Of a DNA stretch of 9,462 nt, positions 1 to 5,145 are shown in pieces. Within the stretch, counting starts at the first letter, position 1; every line of letters starts with the position of its first letter. A program made the position numbers and the translations under genes. A model generated the notes under the pieces. That model worked only from the letters and a program-made list of their open reading frames with translations, did not search any database and had not been told where the DNA came from. The DNA comes from CAMLQK01 sp964654135 (GTDB lineage: Bacteria > Patescibacteriota > Saccharimonadia > Saccharimonadales > UBA4665), in contig CAZZHV010000043.1 in the NCBI GenBank assembly GCA_964654135.1, positions 1 to 9,462 on the forward strand, read 5' to 3'.

Positions 1-86
1 AGTGAGTCAGCCAAGCCCTTCACTAGCGCTTCACGTTGGTCGCGCTCGCGGTGCAATTTTCGGCCTTTGTATCCGTGTCGATGCAT
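1..86 (-). CDS. rplQ: 50S ribosomal protein L17, N-terminal part (runs off the window)
   Basis: Only the first 28 codons and part of the next are present; the gene continues beyond base 1. The translation begins MHRHGYKGRKLHRERDQR and continues EALVKGLADSL, which matches the L17 N-terminus (a basic M-R-H-x-x-G-x-K-L-x-R start followed by R-x-A-L/M and L-x-x-S-L). L17 is a large-subunit protein near the exit-tunnel side and classically closes the alpha operon after rpoA, as here. The ATG lies 2 bases after the rpoA stop, and its Shine-Dalgarno (GGAG) is embedded in the last rpoA codons, so the two are probably translationally coupled. The identification rests on the short N-terminus and on gene order. 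Confidence 0.93.
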   Translation of the reverse strand, partial: MHRHGYKGRKLHRERDQREALVKGLADS

Positions 87-88
87 AT

Positions 89-1039
89 TTAGAGCTCCAA
101 CTCCGCTAGCTTTTCTTTAACTTCATCAAGTGCCTTGCTGCCGAAACCCTTAAGGTCGCGAAGCTCAGCGTCGCTCAAACTAAACAAATCCTTGATAGTG
201 TGGATGTCGTTGTTGATGAGAGCGTTTGTAGTACGTGCGCTCAGGTTGAGGTCTTCGATAGAAGTGCTCAACGCAGCTGGTTCGTCACCGTGATCAGCGC
301 CAGCTTGGTTCGCACTTGTAGTGCTGCTAACCAATTGTTCGCCTGATTCAACAGTAGTCTTGCCAGCAAGTGCTGTGTACTGGTTTACGAGGATAGCAGA
401 TGCTTCCTCGAATGCGTCACGAGGTGTGATAGTACCGTCAGTCTCAACAGTAATGAGCAACTTGTCGAGGTCAGTCATTTGACCAACACGGGTGTTTTCA
501 ACCTTGTAACGTACACGAAGTACTGGGCTAAAGATAGCATCAACAGCGATGTGGTCGCTCTGCTTCTTAGCAGTAACTTCGTCAATTGTGCGGTAACCGC
601 GGCCAGTTTCGACAACCAAGTCCATAATGAACTCAGATTTGTCATCGTCCAACGTTGCAATAACGTGGTCTGGATTTACGATTTCTACGTCAGCGTTAAC
701 CTGAATATCCTTAGCGGTAATGGCGCCTTTGCCCTTCTTTACGATGCGCAAATTCTGAGCGTCGTCACCATATACGCGGAAACGGATACCCTTGAGGTTA
801 AGCATGATGTCAACGACATCTTCCTTGACGCCAGGAACGGTAGTGAATTCGTGCGTAGCACCATCTACCTTAAAACTGGTTACAGCTGCACCGGCAATGC
901 TAGAAAGCAATACACGGCGAAGGCTGTTACCAAGAGTCATGCCGTAACCGCTGTGCAATGGCTCAACAACAAAAGTGCTGCTGGTTGCACTGTGGTCTTC
1001 AACAGTGACGATACCTGGTGTGTGAATCATTTTTGACAT
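89..1039 (-). CDS. rpoA: DNA-directed RNA polymerase subunit alpha
   Basis: A 316-residue alpha subunit, of normal family length (about 310-330). Residues 1-228 form the N-terminal assembly and dimerisation domain, with the signature GYGMTLGNSLRRVLLSS at 31-47 and the basic pair R41-R42 expected at the beta/beta' contact surface. Residues about 229-257 are a Ser/Thr/Ala-rich flexible linker. Residues about 258-316 are the C-terminal DNA- and activator-binding domain, with helix-hairpin-helix pattern LKGFGSKALDEVKEKL at 296-311. R269 and N272 (in SARTTNAL) align by eye with E. coli R265 and N268, the UP-element contacts, suggesting UP-element recognition is retained. The gene starts 17 bases after rpsD, with GGAGG about 11 bases upstream of the ATG. 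Alpha homodimerises and nucleates RNA polymerase assembly in the cytoplasm. The product is certain. Confidence 0.99.
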   Translation of the reverse strand: MSKMIHTPGIVTVEDHSATSSTFVVEPLHSGYGMTLGNSLRRVLLSSIAGAAVTSFKVDGATHEFTTVPGVKEDVVDIMLNLKGIRFRVYGDDAQNLRIVKKGKGAITAKDIQVNADVEIVNPDHVIATLDDDKSEFIMDLVVETGRGYRTIDEVTAKKQSDHIAVDAIFSPVLRVRYKVENTRVGQMTDLDKLLITVETDGTITPRDAFEEASAILVNQYTALAGKTTVESGEQLVSSTTSANQAGADHGDEPAALSTSIEDLNLSARTTNALINNDIHTIKDLFSLSDAELRDLKGFGSKALDEVKEKLAELEL

Positions 1040-1056
1040 TTTAGCTCATTCCTCCC

Positions 1057-1674
1057 TTAGCGTGAGTAGTATTCCACGATTAACTGCTCTTTGATTTCTG
1101 GCTCAGCGTCTTCGCGAGTAGGGAGGCCGGCTACAACAACCTTACGGTTCTTGCGGTCAACCTTGATCCATGCGGGAGTGGTTGAAGGTGCTGGGCTAAC
1201 ATCATCGAGTTTCTTGAAGTATTCAGTACCATTGCTGTGCTCACGAACAACAAATTCGTCACCTGCCTTGAGGCGAATTGAAGGAACGTCTACACGACGA
1301 CCGTTCAACATAAAGTGACCGTGGCTAACCAACTGACGTGCTGCACGACGTGAAGATGCAAAACCTGCACGGTAGACAGCGTTGTCGAGGCGTTGTTCCA
1401 GGAACTGGAGCAATACTTCGCCTGATTGACCTTGTTTGCGGTTAGCTTCCTTCATAAGGTTGCTAAACTGCTTCTCAAGGAGACCATACAGGCGCTTTAC
1501 TTTTTGCTTTTCGCGCAACTGCAAGCTGTATTGGCTTGGCTTGTTACGCATGCGGCTATTTGCAGCTTGTCCAGGTGCTGTAGTTCGCTTAGCGAGGGCT
1601 TTGTGCGCCTTAGGGTGTAGGGCGTAGCCTTCGCGGCGGGACATTTTTACGATAGATTGTGTATCTCGTGCCAT
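1057..1674 (-). CDS. rpsD: 30S ribosomal protein S4 (cysteine-free form)
   Basis: A 205-residue S4, the usual length. The N-terminus (MARDTQSIVKMSRREG) is the conserved S4 arm, followed by a helical 16S rRNA-binding region and, at about residues 92-155, the S4 RNA-binding domain (LEQRLDNAVYRAGFASSRRA, then GHFMLNGRRV and RLKAGDEF). S4 is a primary 16S binder that nucleates assembly of the 30S body. The protein contains no cysteine, so it is the form lacking the N-terminal zinc-knuckle ligands found in some S4 proteins. It lies between rpsK and rpoA as in the E. coli alpha operon. In E. coli S4 represses that operon through a leader pseudoknot; I did not find an obvious equivalent here. The start has AAGG 7 bases upstream of the ATG. 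Confidence 0.99.
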   Translation of the reverse strand: MARDTQSIVKMSRREGYALHPKAHKALAKRTTAPGQAANSRMRNKPSQYSLQLREKQKVKRLYGLLEKQFSNLMKEANRKQGQSGEVLLQFLEQRLDNAVYRAGFASSRRAARQLVSHGHFMLNGRRVDVPSIRLKAGDEFVVREHSNGTEYFKKLDDVSPAPSTTPAWIKVDRKNRKVVVAGLPTREDAEPEIKEQLIVEYYSR

Positions 1675-1690
1675 ATCTTTACCTTACCGC

Positions 1691-2083
1691 CTAGATGCGA
1701 CGTGCCTTCTTAGGACGAACACCACCATGTGGGACGCCAGTTACATCTTTAATGCTTTCAACTTGGATGTCGAGACCAGCGAGTGCGCGGACAGCGGCAT
1801 CGCGGCCTAGACCAACACCTTTTACAAATACATCAGCTTTAGTGAAGCCGTGTGCTTGCTTAGCAGCGTTACCAGCCTTTTCGGCTGCAACTTGAGCTGC
1901 GTATGCGGTACCTTTTTTAGAACCGCGGAAACCACAGCCACCGGCGCTGGCTTGTGTCAATGCACCGCCCTTGTCGTCAGTAAAGCTAATGATAGTGTTG
2001 TTAAAGGTTGCCAAAACGTGAACCTGACCATGGGTAACGGCTCGCTTGGCTTTTTTCTTCTTGGTTGTAGTAGTTTCTGCCAT
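1691..2083 (-). CDS. rpsK: 30S ribosomal protein S11
   Basis: A 130-residue S11. After a lysine-rich tail (about residues 1-14) the conserved core follows: VHVLATFNNTIISFTD at 21-36, SAGGCGFRGSKKGT at 46-59, a helix with AAQVAAEKA, then DVFVKGVGLGRDAAVRAL at 84-101 and DVTGVPHGGVRPKKARRI at the C-terminus. S11 forms part of the 30S platform, next to the mRNA exit and the anti-Shine-Dalgarno end of 16S rRNA. The near-invariant bacterial PHNG motif, whose Asn is isomerised to isoaspartate in E. coli, reads PHGG here (residues 118-121). The gene is 16 bases after rpsM, with AAAGG 8 bases before the ATG, and ends in TAG. Confidence 0.99.
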   Translation of the reverse strand: MAETTTTKKKKAKRAVTHGQVHVLATFNNTIISFTDDKGGALTQASAGGCGFRGSKKGTAYAAQVAAEKAGNAAKQAHGFTKADVFVKGVGLGRDAAVRALAGLDIQVESIKDVTGVPHGGVRPKKARRI

Positions 2084-2099
2084 AATCTATACCTTTATC

Positions 2100-2486
2100 C
2101 TAAGTCTTTGATGGAACTTTCTTAGCTGTGCCACCGACAGTCGACTTTCGACCTCGACGAGTGCGGGCATTAGTCTTAGTGCGCTGACCGCGTGAAGGCA
2201 AGCTTGCCTTGTGACGGAGACCGCGATAAGCGTTAATGTCCTTGAGGCGCTTGATGTTGCCAGCTACGATGCGCTGCAACTCACCCTCAACGGTGTAGTG
2301 CTCGTTAATGTAATCTTGGATACGAGCAATTTCGGCATCTGTAAGGTCTTTGACACGTACAGTTGGCTCAACTTTGGCAGCAACCAAAATATCACCAGCG
2401 GTCTTAGGACCAACGCCGTATACGTAGGTTAGTGCAATCTGCACTTGTTTTTCGCTCGGAATCGTAACCCCGGAAATTCGTGCCAT
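2100..2486 (-). CDS. rpsM: 30S ribosomal protein S13
   Basis: A 128-residue S13. The N-terminus ARISGVTIPSEKQVQIALTY and the helix-hairpin-helix YGVGPKTAGDIL (about 23-34) are diagnostic, as is the C-terminal RGLRHKASLPSRGQRTKTNA (about 88-107) followed by a basic tail. S13 sits in the 30S head, contacts the P-site tRNA with its tail and bridges to L5 of the 50S. The ATG overlaps the rpmJ stop by one base (TAATG), implying translational coupling. A GGGAG about 10 bases upstream lies inside the last rpmJ codons. The stop is TAG, 16 bases before rpsK. Confidence 0.99.
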   Translation of the reverse strand: MARISGVTIPSEKQVQIALTYVYGVGPKTAGDILVAAKVEPTVRVKDLTDAEIARIQDYINEHYTVEGELQRIVAGNIKRLKDINAYRGLRHKASLPSRGQRTKTNARTRRGRKSTVGGTAKKVPSKT

Positions 2487-2611
2487 TACCTTGCTGCTCC
2501 CTGTCGCTGATTATTGCGACGCTTCTTCTTGTTTATGACGTAGACGCGTCCTTTACGACGAACAATAATGTCGTCAGGACTAATCTTCTTGACACTTGCA
2601 CGCACTTTCAT
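2486..2611 (-). CDS. rpmJ: 50S ribosomal protein L36, zinc-ligand-free form
   Basis: A small gene of 41 codons plus stop, translated by hand. It begins MKVRASVKKISPDD, continues IIVRRKGRVYVINKKK and ends RRNNQRQGAAR. The frame MKVRASVKK-x-...-IRRxGRxxVI-...-QRQG is unmistakably L36, a late-assembling 50S protein. The four zinc ligands of the standard form (Cys11, Cys14, Cys27, His32) are replaced: Ser11, Asp14 and Asn27 stand for the cysteines and Arg32 or Asn33 for the histidine. This is therefore the C-minus type that folds without zinc. An in-frame ATG lies 9 bases further upstream (2618-2620); I chose MKVR because it is the family start and a Shine-Dalgarno AGGAG (2622-2626) lies 10 bases ahead of it. 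The stop overlaps the rpsM ATG. Confidence 0.96.
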   Translation of the reverse strand: MKVRASVKKISPDDIIVRRKGRVYVINKKKRRNNQRQGAAR

Positions 2612-2663
2612 GCGGATCATGCTCCTTTTCCTGTGTGCATGACACACTGCTTAATATTGATGG

Positions 2664-2882
2664 TTATGATTTGCGATAGGTGATTCTGCCCTTAGTAAGA
2701 TCGTAAGGGGTCAACTCAACCGTCACGCTGTCGCCAGGTACGATACGAATGTAGTGTTTTCGCATTTTACCAGCAACATGAGCTATGATTTGATGGCCGT
2801 TTTCGAGCTCAACACGAAACTGAGTACCTGGTAAGGTCTCAGTGATGGTTCCCGTTAACTCGATTACTTCTTTATTGGCCAT
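2664..2882 (-). CDS. infA: translation initiation factor IF-1
   Basis: With the ATG at 2880-2882 the product is 72 residues, exactly the usual IF1 length. It is a single S1-like OB fold: MANKEVIELTGTITETLPG, then FRVELENGHQIIAHVAGKMR (the basic K-M-R rRNA-contact motif), then HYIRIVPGDSVTVELTPYD and KGRITYRKS. IF1 occupies the 30S A site during initiation and aids IF2 and IF3. A longer ORF begins at a TTG at 2900, but that codon lies inside the predicted -10 box and would add six residues absent from the family, so I reject it. The predicted transcript start leaves only about 11 bases of leader, with at best a weak Shine-Dalgarno (AGAAG, partly upstream of the start). First gene of the alpha-type operon in this window. 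Confidence 0.98.
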   Translation of the reverse strand: MANKEVIELTGTITETLPGTQFRVELENGHQIIAHVAGKMRKHYIRIVPGDSVTVELTPYDLTKGRITYRKS

Positions 2883-2892
2883 AAATATAACT

Positions 2893-2928
2893 TCTAGCAA
2901 TTATAGCATCTCAAAACTGTAATTACAA
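2893..2928 (-). promoter_or_regulatory. Predicted sigma70-type promoter for the infA-rpmJ-rpsM-rpsK-rpsD-rpoA-rplQ operon
   Basis: On the minus strand a perfect -10 hexamer TATAAT (2905-2900) is preceded by TGC, making an extended -10. Exactly 17 bases upstream is TTGTAA (2928-2923), a 4/6 match to TTGACA. The predicted +1 is A2893, 11 bases before the infA ATG. It lies in the only AT-rich gap between the unknown gene and infA. The -35 box sits inside an inverted repeat (2913-2935), which could be an operator. Inferred from sequence only. Confidence 0.72.
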
Positions 2929-2935
2929 CAGTTTT
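2913..2935 (-). repeat. Perfect 8-bp inverted repeat over the infA promoter -35 region
   Basis: Read on the minus strand the arms are AAAACTGT (2935-2928) and ACAGTTTT (2920-2913) with a 7-base loop TGTAATT. The inner decamer TGTAATTACA (2927-2918) is itself a perfect palindrome. It begins 8 bases after the stop of the unknown gene and covers the predicted infA -35 box. It could be an operator, or a weak terminator for the upstream gene (the 3' arm ends in TTTT, but the stem is AT-rich). The sequence alone does not decide between them. Confidence 0.55.
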
Positions 2936-2943
2936 CATCTGAT

Positions 2944-3474
2944 TTAGTACATCTCTATAAAGTCGCCAACACGTTGGTGCACAATGACCGGCTCAATAGC
3001 TGGATTTGCAACAGGTTCTGCCATTATTGGCAATGGCGATACTTCGAATCCGACGGCCTGTGCAGTTTGGGCGAGTCGTGCATAGGTGATGCCTGCAAGC
3101 CGCTCATCCACGGCAACTTGCTGTTCGACCAAGTATGCGGCTACTTCTCGTAGTGACTCTCGCAAATAGACAGGCGTTGCTTCTGATTGCTCAAGCTCGC
3201 GCACGTGAATACCCATATATTGTTCATTTTGAGCGAAAATCTGCCGATCTCCATCATAGACATCAATTGGTACCACGCCCCGCCTCAGGGCAAACATACC
3301 ACATATTTTGTAATTCTCATCAATTGCAGCGTCATCCGGCGAAATTCCACGTTCTTTTATAGTTTCATCATCGTCGGTAAACATATCTGCCAGCATTTGT
3401 GGCCGGGTTATTTGATTATATTCTTGGTAGAGTTGGTATATAGGGCGATTAGGAGATTGTAGTTTATTGCTCAT
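2944..3474 (-). CDS. Unrecognised 176-residue acidic protein between secY and infA
   Basis: I do not recognise the family. The product is 176 residues with 28 Asp/Glu and about 15 Lys/Arg, so strongly acidic, unlike the basic ribosomal proteins around it. There is no signal peptide or transmembrane segment, and one cysteine (C58). Two parts look folded: about 53-95 (YKICGMFALRRGVVPIDVYDG, then a beta-rich stretch) and about 103-147 (helical LRESLREVAAYLVEQQVAVD, then ITYARLAQTAQAVGFEVSPL). The helix followed by GFEV resembles many alpha/beta enzymes, but that is too weak for a function. Residues about 20-52 and 150-165 look loose (Asp/Glu-rich and Pro/Ala-rich). The gene is set off by the secY terminator upstream and the infA promoter downstream and has its own promoter, so it is probably monocistronic. 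No Shine-Dalgarno precedes the ATG. A real gene is likely because the frame is open and bounded by its own signals. Confidence 0.85.
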   Translation of the reverse strand: MSNKLQSPNRPIYQLYQEYNQITRPQMLADMFTDDDETIKERGISPDDAAIDENYKICGMFALRRGVVPIDVYDGDRQIFAQNEQYMGIHVRELEQSEATPVYLRESLREVAAYLVEQQVAVDERLAGITYARLAQTAQAVGFEVSPLPIMAEPVANPAIEPVIVHQRVGDFIEMY

Positions 3475-3509
3475 TCAGCAAGTATATAAGCATAAGCTAC
3501 GCATGTCAT
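3474..3509 (-). promoter_or_regulatory. Predicted sigma70-type promoter giving a leaderless mRNA for the unknown gene
   Basis: On the minus strand ATGACA (3509-3504, 5/6 match to TTGACA) is followed after exactly 17 bases by TATACT (3486-3481, 5/6 match to TATAAT). The standard spacing of +1 from the -10 box puts transcription start at 3474, the A of the ATG. No Shine-Dalgarno-like sequence lies between the -10 box and the ATG (TGCTGA), which fits leaderless initiation. It lies just downstream of the secY terminator T-tract. Inferred from sequence only. Confidence 0.68.
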
Positions 3510-3521
3510 TAACTACTTATT

Positions 3522-3551
3522 AAAAAACCGCCCACAGCGATATGGACGGTT
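3522..3551 (-). terminator. Intrinsic terminator after secY (end of the spc-type operon)
   Basis: On the minus strand AACCGTCCA (3551-3543) pairs with TGGGCGGTT (3534-3526), a 9-bp stem with one G-U pair and an 8-base loop. The T-tract is TTTTTT at 3527-3522, the first two being part of the stem. The hairpin starts 20 bases after the secY stop. This is a textbook Rho-independent terminator and separates secY from the unknown gene and the infA operon. Confidence 0.9.
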
Positions 3552-3571
3552 ATTTTATGCAACTATTGTTG

Positions 3572-5062
3572 CTATGAGGTTGCTTTGCCGCGTGGCAGCA
3601 AGCTAAAGCGACGCTTCTTAGGACTTTCCATTTCTTCTGGATCGTCGTGGAAGAAATCAGGCTGAGAATATTGGTCATATGTAACCATGAGTGCACGTGA
3701 CTCGATTGCACGAAGCGTTTCGAGTGATACCGACACAAGGATCAAGACACTCGTACCGCCGAGAGCGATGTTGGAGCTAATGAATACCTGCGCGATAATT
3801 GGCACGATAGCTAATAGACCAAGACTGAATGCGCCGAAGAGCGTAAGACGATTAACAACCTTACTAAGGTACTTTTCGGTTTGGCCACCCGAGCGGACAC
3901 CTTCGATAAAACCGCCCTGCTTCTGCAAGTTCTCAGAGATCTCCTTGCTGTTGAAGGTCACACTGGTGTAGAAGAATGTAAAGACAAACACGAGCAAGAA
4001 GTACGTTACAGGATAGATGAACGGCTGCCAGCCGCCGGCTGCAAACGTAGTTGAAGATGGAGTCTGGAACCAAGTACTCAAGTTAGCGCCGAGGTGCTGT
4101 AAGTTGGCGCTAGCCGAGCCAGTCATAAGCTGACCAACAAAGCTTGGCACACTCAGGAACGCAACTGCGAAGATGATCGGCACCACACCAGCCGTAATAA
4201 GCTTAATCGGCAATGTCGTAGTAATGCCGCCATAGGTACGGTTACCCTGAACACGTTTGGCATAGTTGACGGTTAAGCGTCTGGCCGCTTCGTTGAGCAT
4301 TACCACCAGCCATGTCAGGATTACGACCGATACCAGCAATATTAAACTGGTAATAAATGCCGACTTACTAATTGGCAACTGATGGCCAAAAAGCTCCCAC
4401 TTGTTTGACTTGTTAAAGACTGATGCGGCGATACCACTAATAGTAGATGGCAGGCCACTGACGATACCAACGGTAATAAGCAGTGAGATACCGTTACCAA
4501 TACTCTGTTCTGTTACAAGCTCACCGAGCCACATAAGTAGCATCGAACCACCGGTAAGAGCGGCTACCATCAAAACCCATTGCATGAGTGATGTATTGGC
4601 TGTAATGTCACCGACACCACCAAGGCTTGATGCTGATTGGCGGACCAGATAGATTGCGCCGATAGACTGGATAATGGCCAGTGGGAACGTAATCATACGC
4701 GTGATCTGATTGATCTTCTTTTGGCCGTACTCACCTTCTTTATGCAATGCTTCGAGACGTGGAATCGCCTTGGTGAGCAATTGCATAATAATCGAGGCGT
4801 TAATGTAAGGGCCAAGACCAGCAATCATAATTGAGAAGTTAGCCAGCGCCCCGCCAGATAATACGTTAATAAAGCTTAGTAATTGCGAGTTGTTCGAGGA
4901 AGTAAATACAGTCTCTAGAACTTGCTTTAAGGTTTGTGGGTCACTAATTGGCACTGGAATATGTGCCAAGATGCGAAACACAACTAAGATACCCAAGACA
5001 GCGAAAATGCGCTTGCGCATATCTTTGTGCTTCAGTGAGCGCCCGATAACTTTCCAATTCAT
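3572..5062 (-). CDS. secY: Protein translocase subunit SecY
   Basis: A 496-residue SecY (E. coli 443), the channel of the SecYEG translocon in the inner membrane. About ten hydrophobic segments are visible. Family landmarks in order are: TM1 near 18-36; the plug and TM2 region LSGGALANFSIMIAGLGPYI at 68-87 followed by NASIIMQLL; the cytoplasmic GEYGQKKINQITR at 110-122; WLGELVTEQSIGNGISLLI at 178-196; VNYAKRVQGNRTYGG at 265-279; LPIKLITAGVVPIIFA at 284-299; FYTSVTFNSKEISENLQKQG at 364-383, the loop that engages SecA and the ribosome; RLTLFGA at 405-411; and GGTSVLILVSVSLETL at 435-450. The extra length lies mainly in the charged C-terminal tail from about 460 (FFHDDPEEMESPKKRRF). secY is last in the spc cluster, as usual, and ends in TAG. 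Its Shine-Dalgarno is weak and distant (GAGAGGG about 12 bases ahead of the ATG). Confidence 0.99.
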   Translation of the reverse strand: MNWKVIGRSLKHKDMRKRIFAVLGILVVFRILAHIPVPISDPQTLKQVLETVFTSSNNSQLLSFINVLSGGALANFSIMIAGLGPYINASIIMQLLTKAIPRLEALHKEGEYGQKKINQITRMITFPLAIIQSIGAIYLVRQSASSLGGVGDITANTSLMQWVLMVAALTGGSMLLMWLGELVTEQSIGNGISLLITVGIVSGLPSTISGIAASVFNKSNKWELFGHQLPISKSAFITSLILLVSVVILTWLVVMLNEAARRLTVNYAKRVQGNRTYGGITTTLPIKLITAGVVPIIFAVAFLSVPSFVGQLMTGSASANLQHLGANLSTWFQTPSSTTFAAGGWQPFIYPVTYFLLVFVFTFFYTSVTFNSKEISENLQKQGGFIEGVRSGGQTEKYLSKVVNRLTLFGAFSLGLLAIVPIIAQVFISSNIALGGTSVLILVSVSLETLRAIESRALMVTYDQYSQPDFFHDDPEEMESPKKRRFSLLPRGKATS

Positions 5063-5103
5063 TGTTTTTTAATACCCTCTCGGCCGTTATTTATGCCTTA
5101 GTA

Positions 5104-5140
5104 TATCAGAGGAGCCGCCGTAATGGCAGCTCCTCTGATA
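5104..5140 (-). promoter_or_regulatory. Stable hairpin in the rplO-secY gap (secY leader)
   Basis: On the minus strand bases 5140-5125 pair with 5119-5104: a 16-bp stem with no bulge and one U-G wobble (5128/5116), closed by a 5-base loop (ATTAC). The wobble pairs only in minus-strand RNA; on the plus strand it is a C-A mismatch. It begins 5 bases after the rplO stop. No T-tract follows (TATACTAAGG), so it is not a standard intrinsic terminator. It may be a partial terminator or attenuator, a processing site or a 3'-end stabiliser of the upstream mRNA. It fills most of the only sizeable gap (83 bases) within the spc part. Confidence 0.75.
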
Positions 5141-5145
5141 ATAAA

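Noticed and set aside
479..1036. A 185-residue plus-strand ORF opposite rpoA
   Set aside because: It is the antisense shadow of a certain rpoA gene, has no family-like motifs, and no plus-strand promoter or Shine-Dalgarno is evident.
2630..2650. Small inverted repeat GTGTG-TCATG-CACAC upstream of rpmJ
   Set aside because: Only a 5-bp stem in a short gap; this size is expected by chance and there is no T-tract.
2883..2900. N-terminal extension of IF1 starting at TTG (2900)
   Set aside because: It would start inside the -10 box and adds six residues; the ATG at 2880-2882 gives the standard 72-residue IF1.
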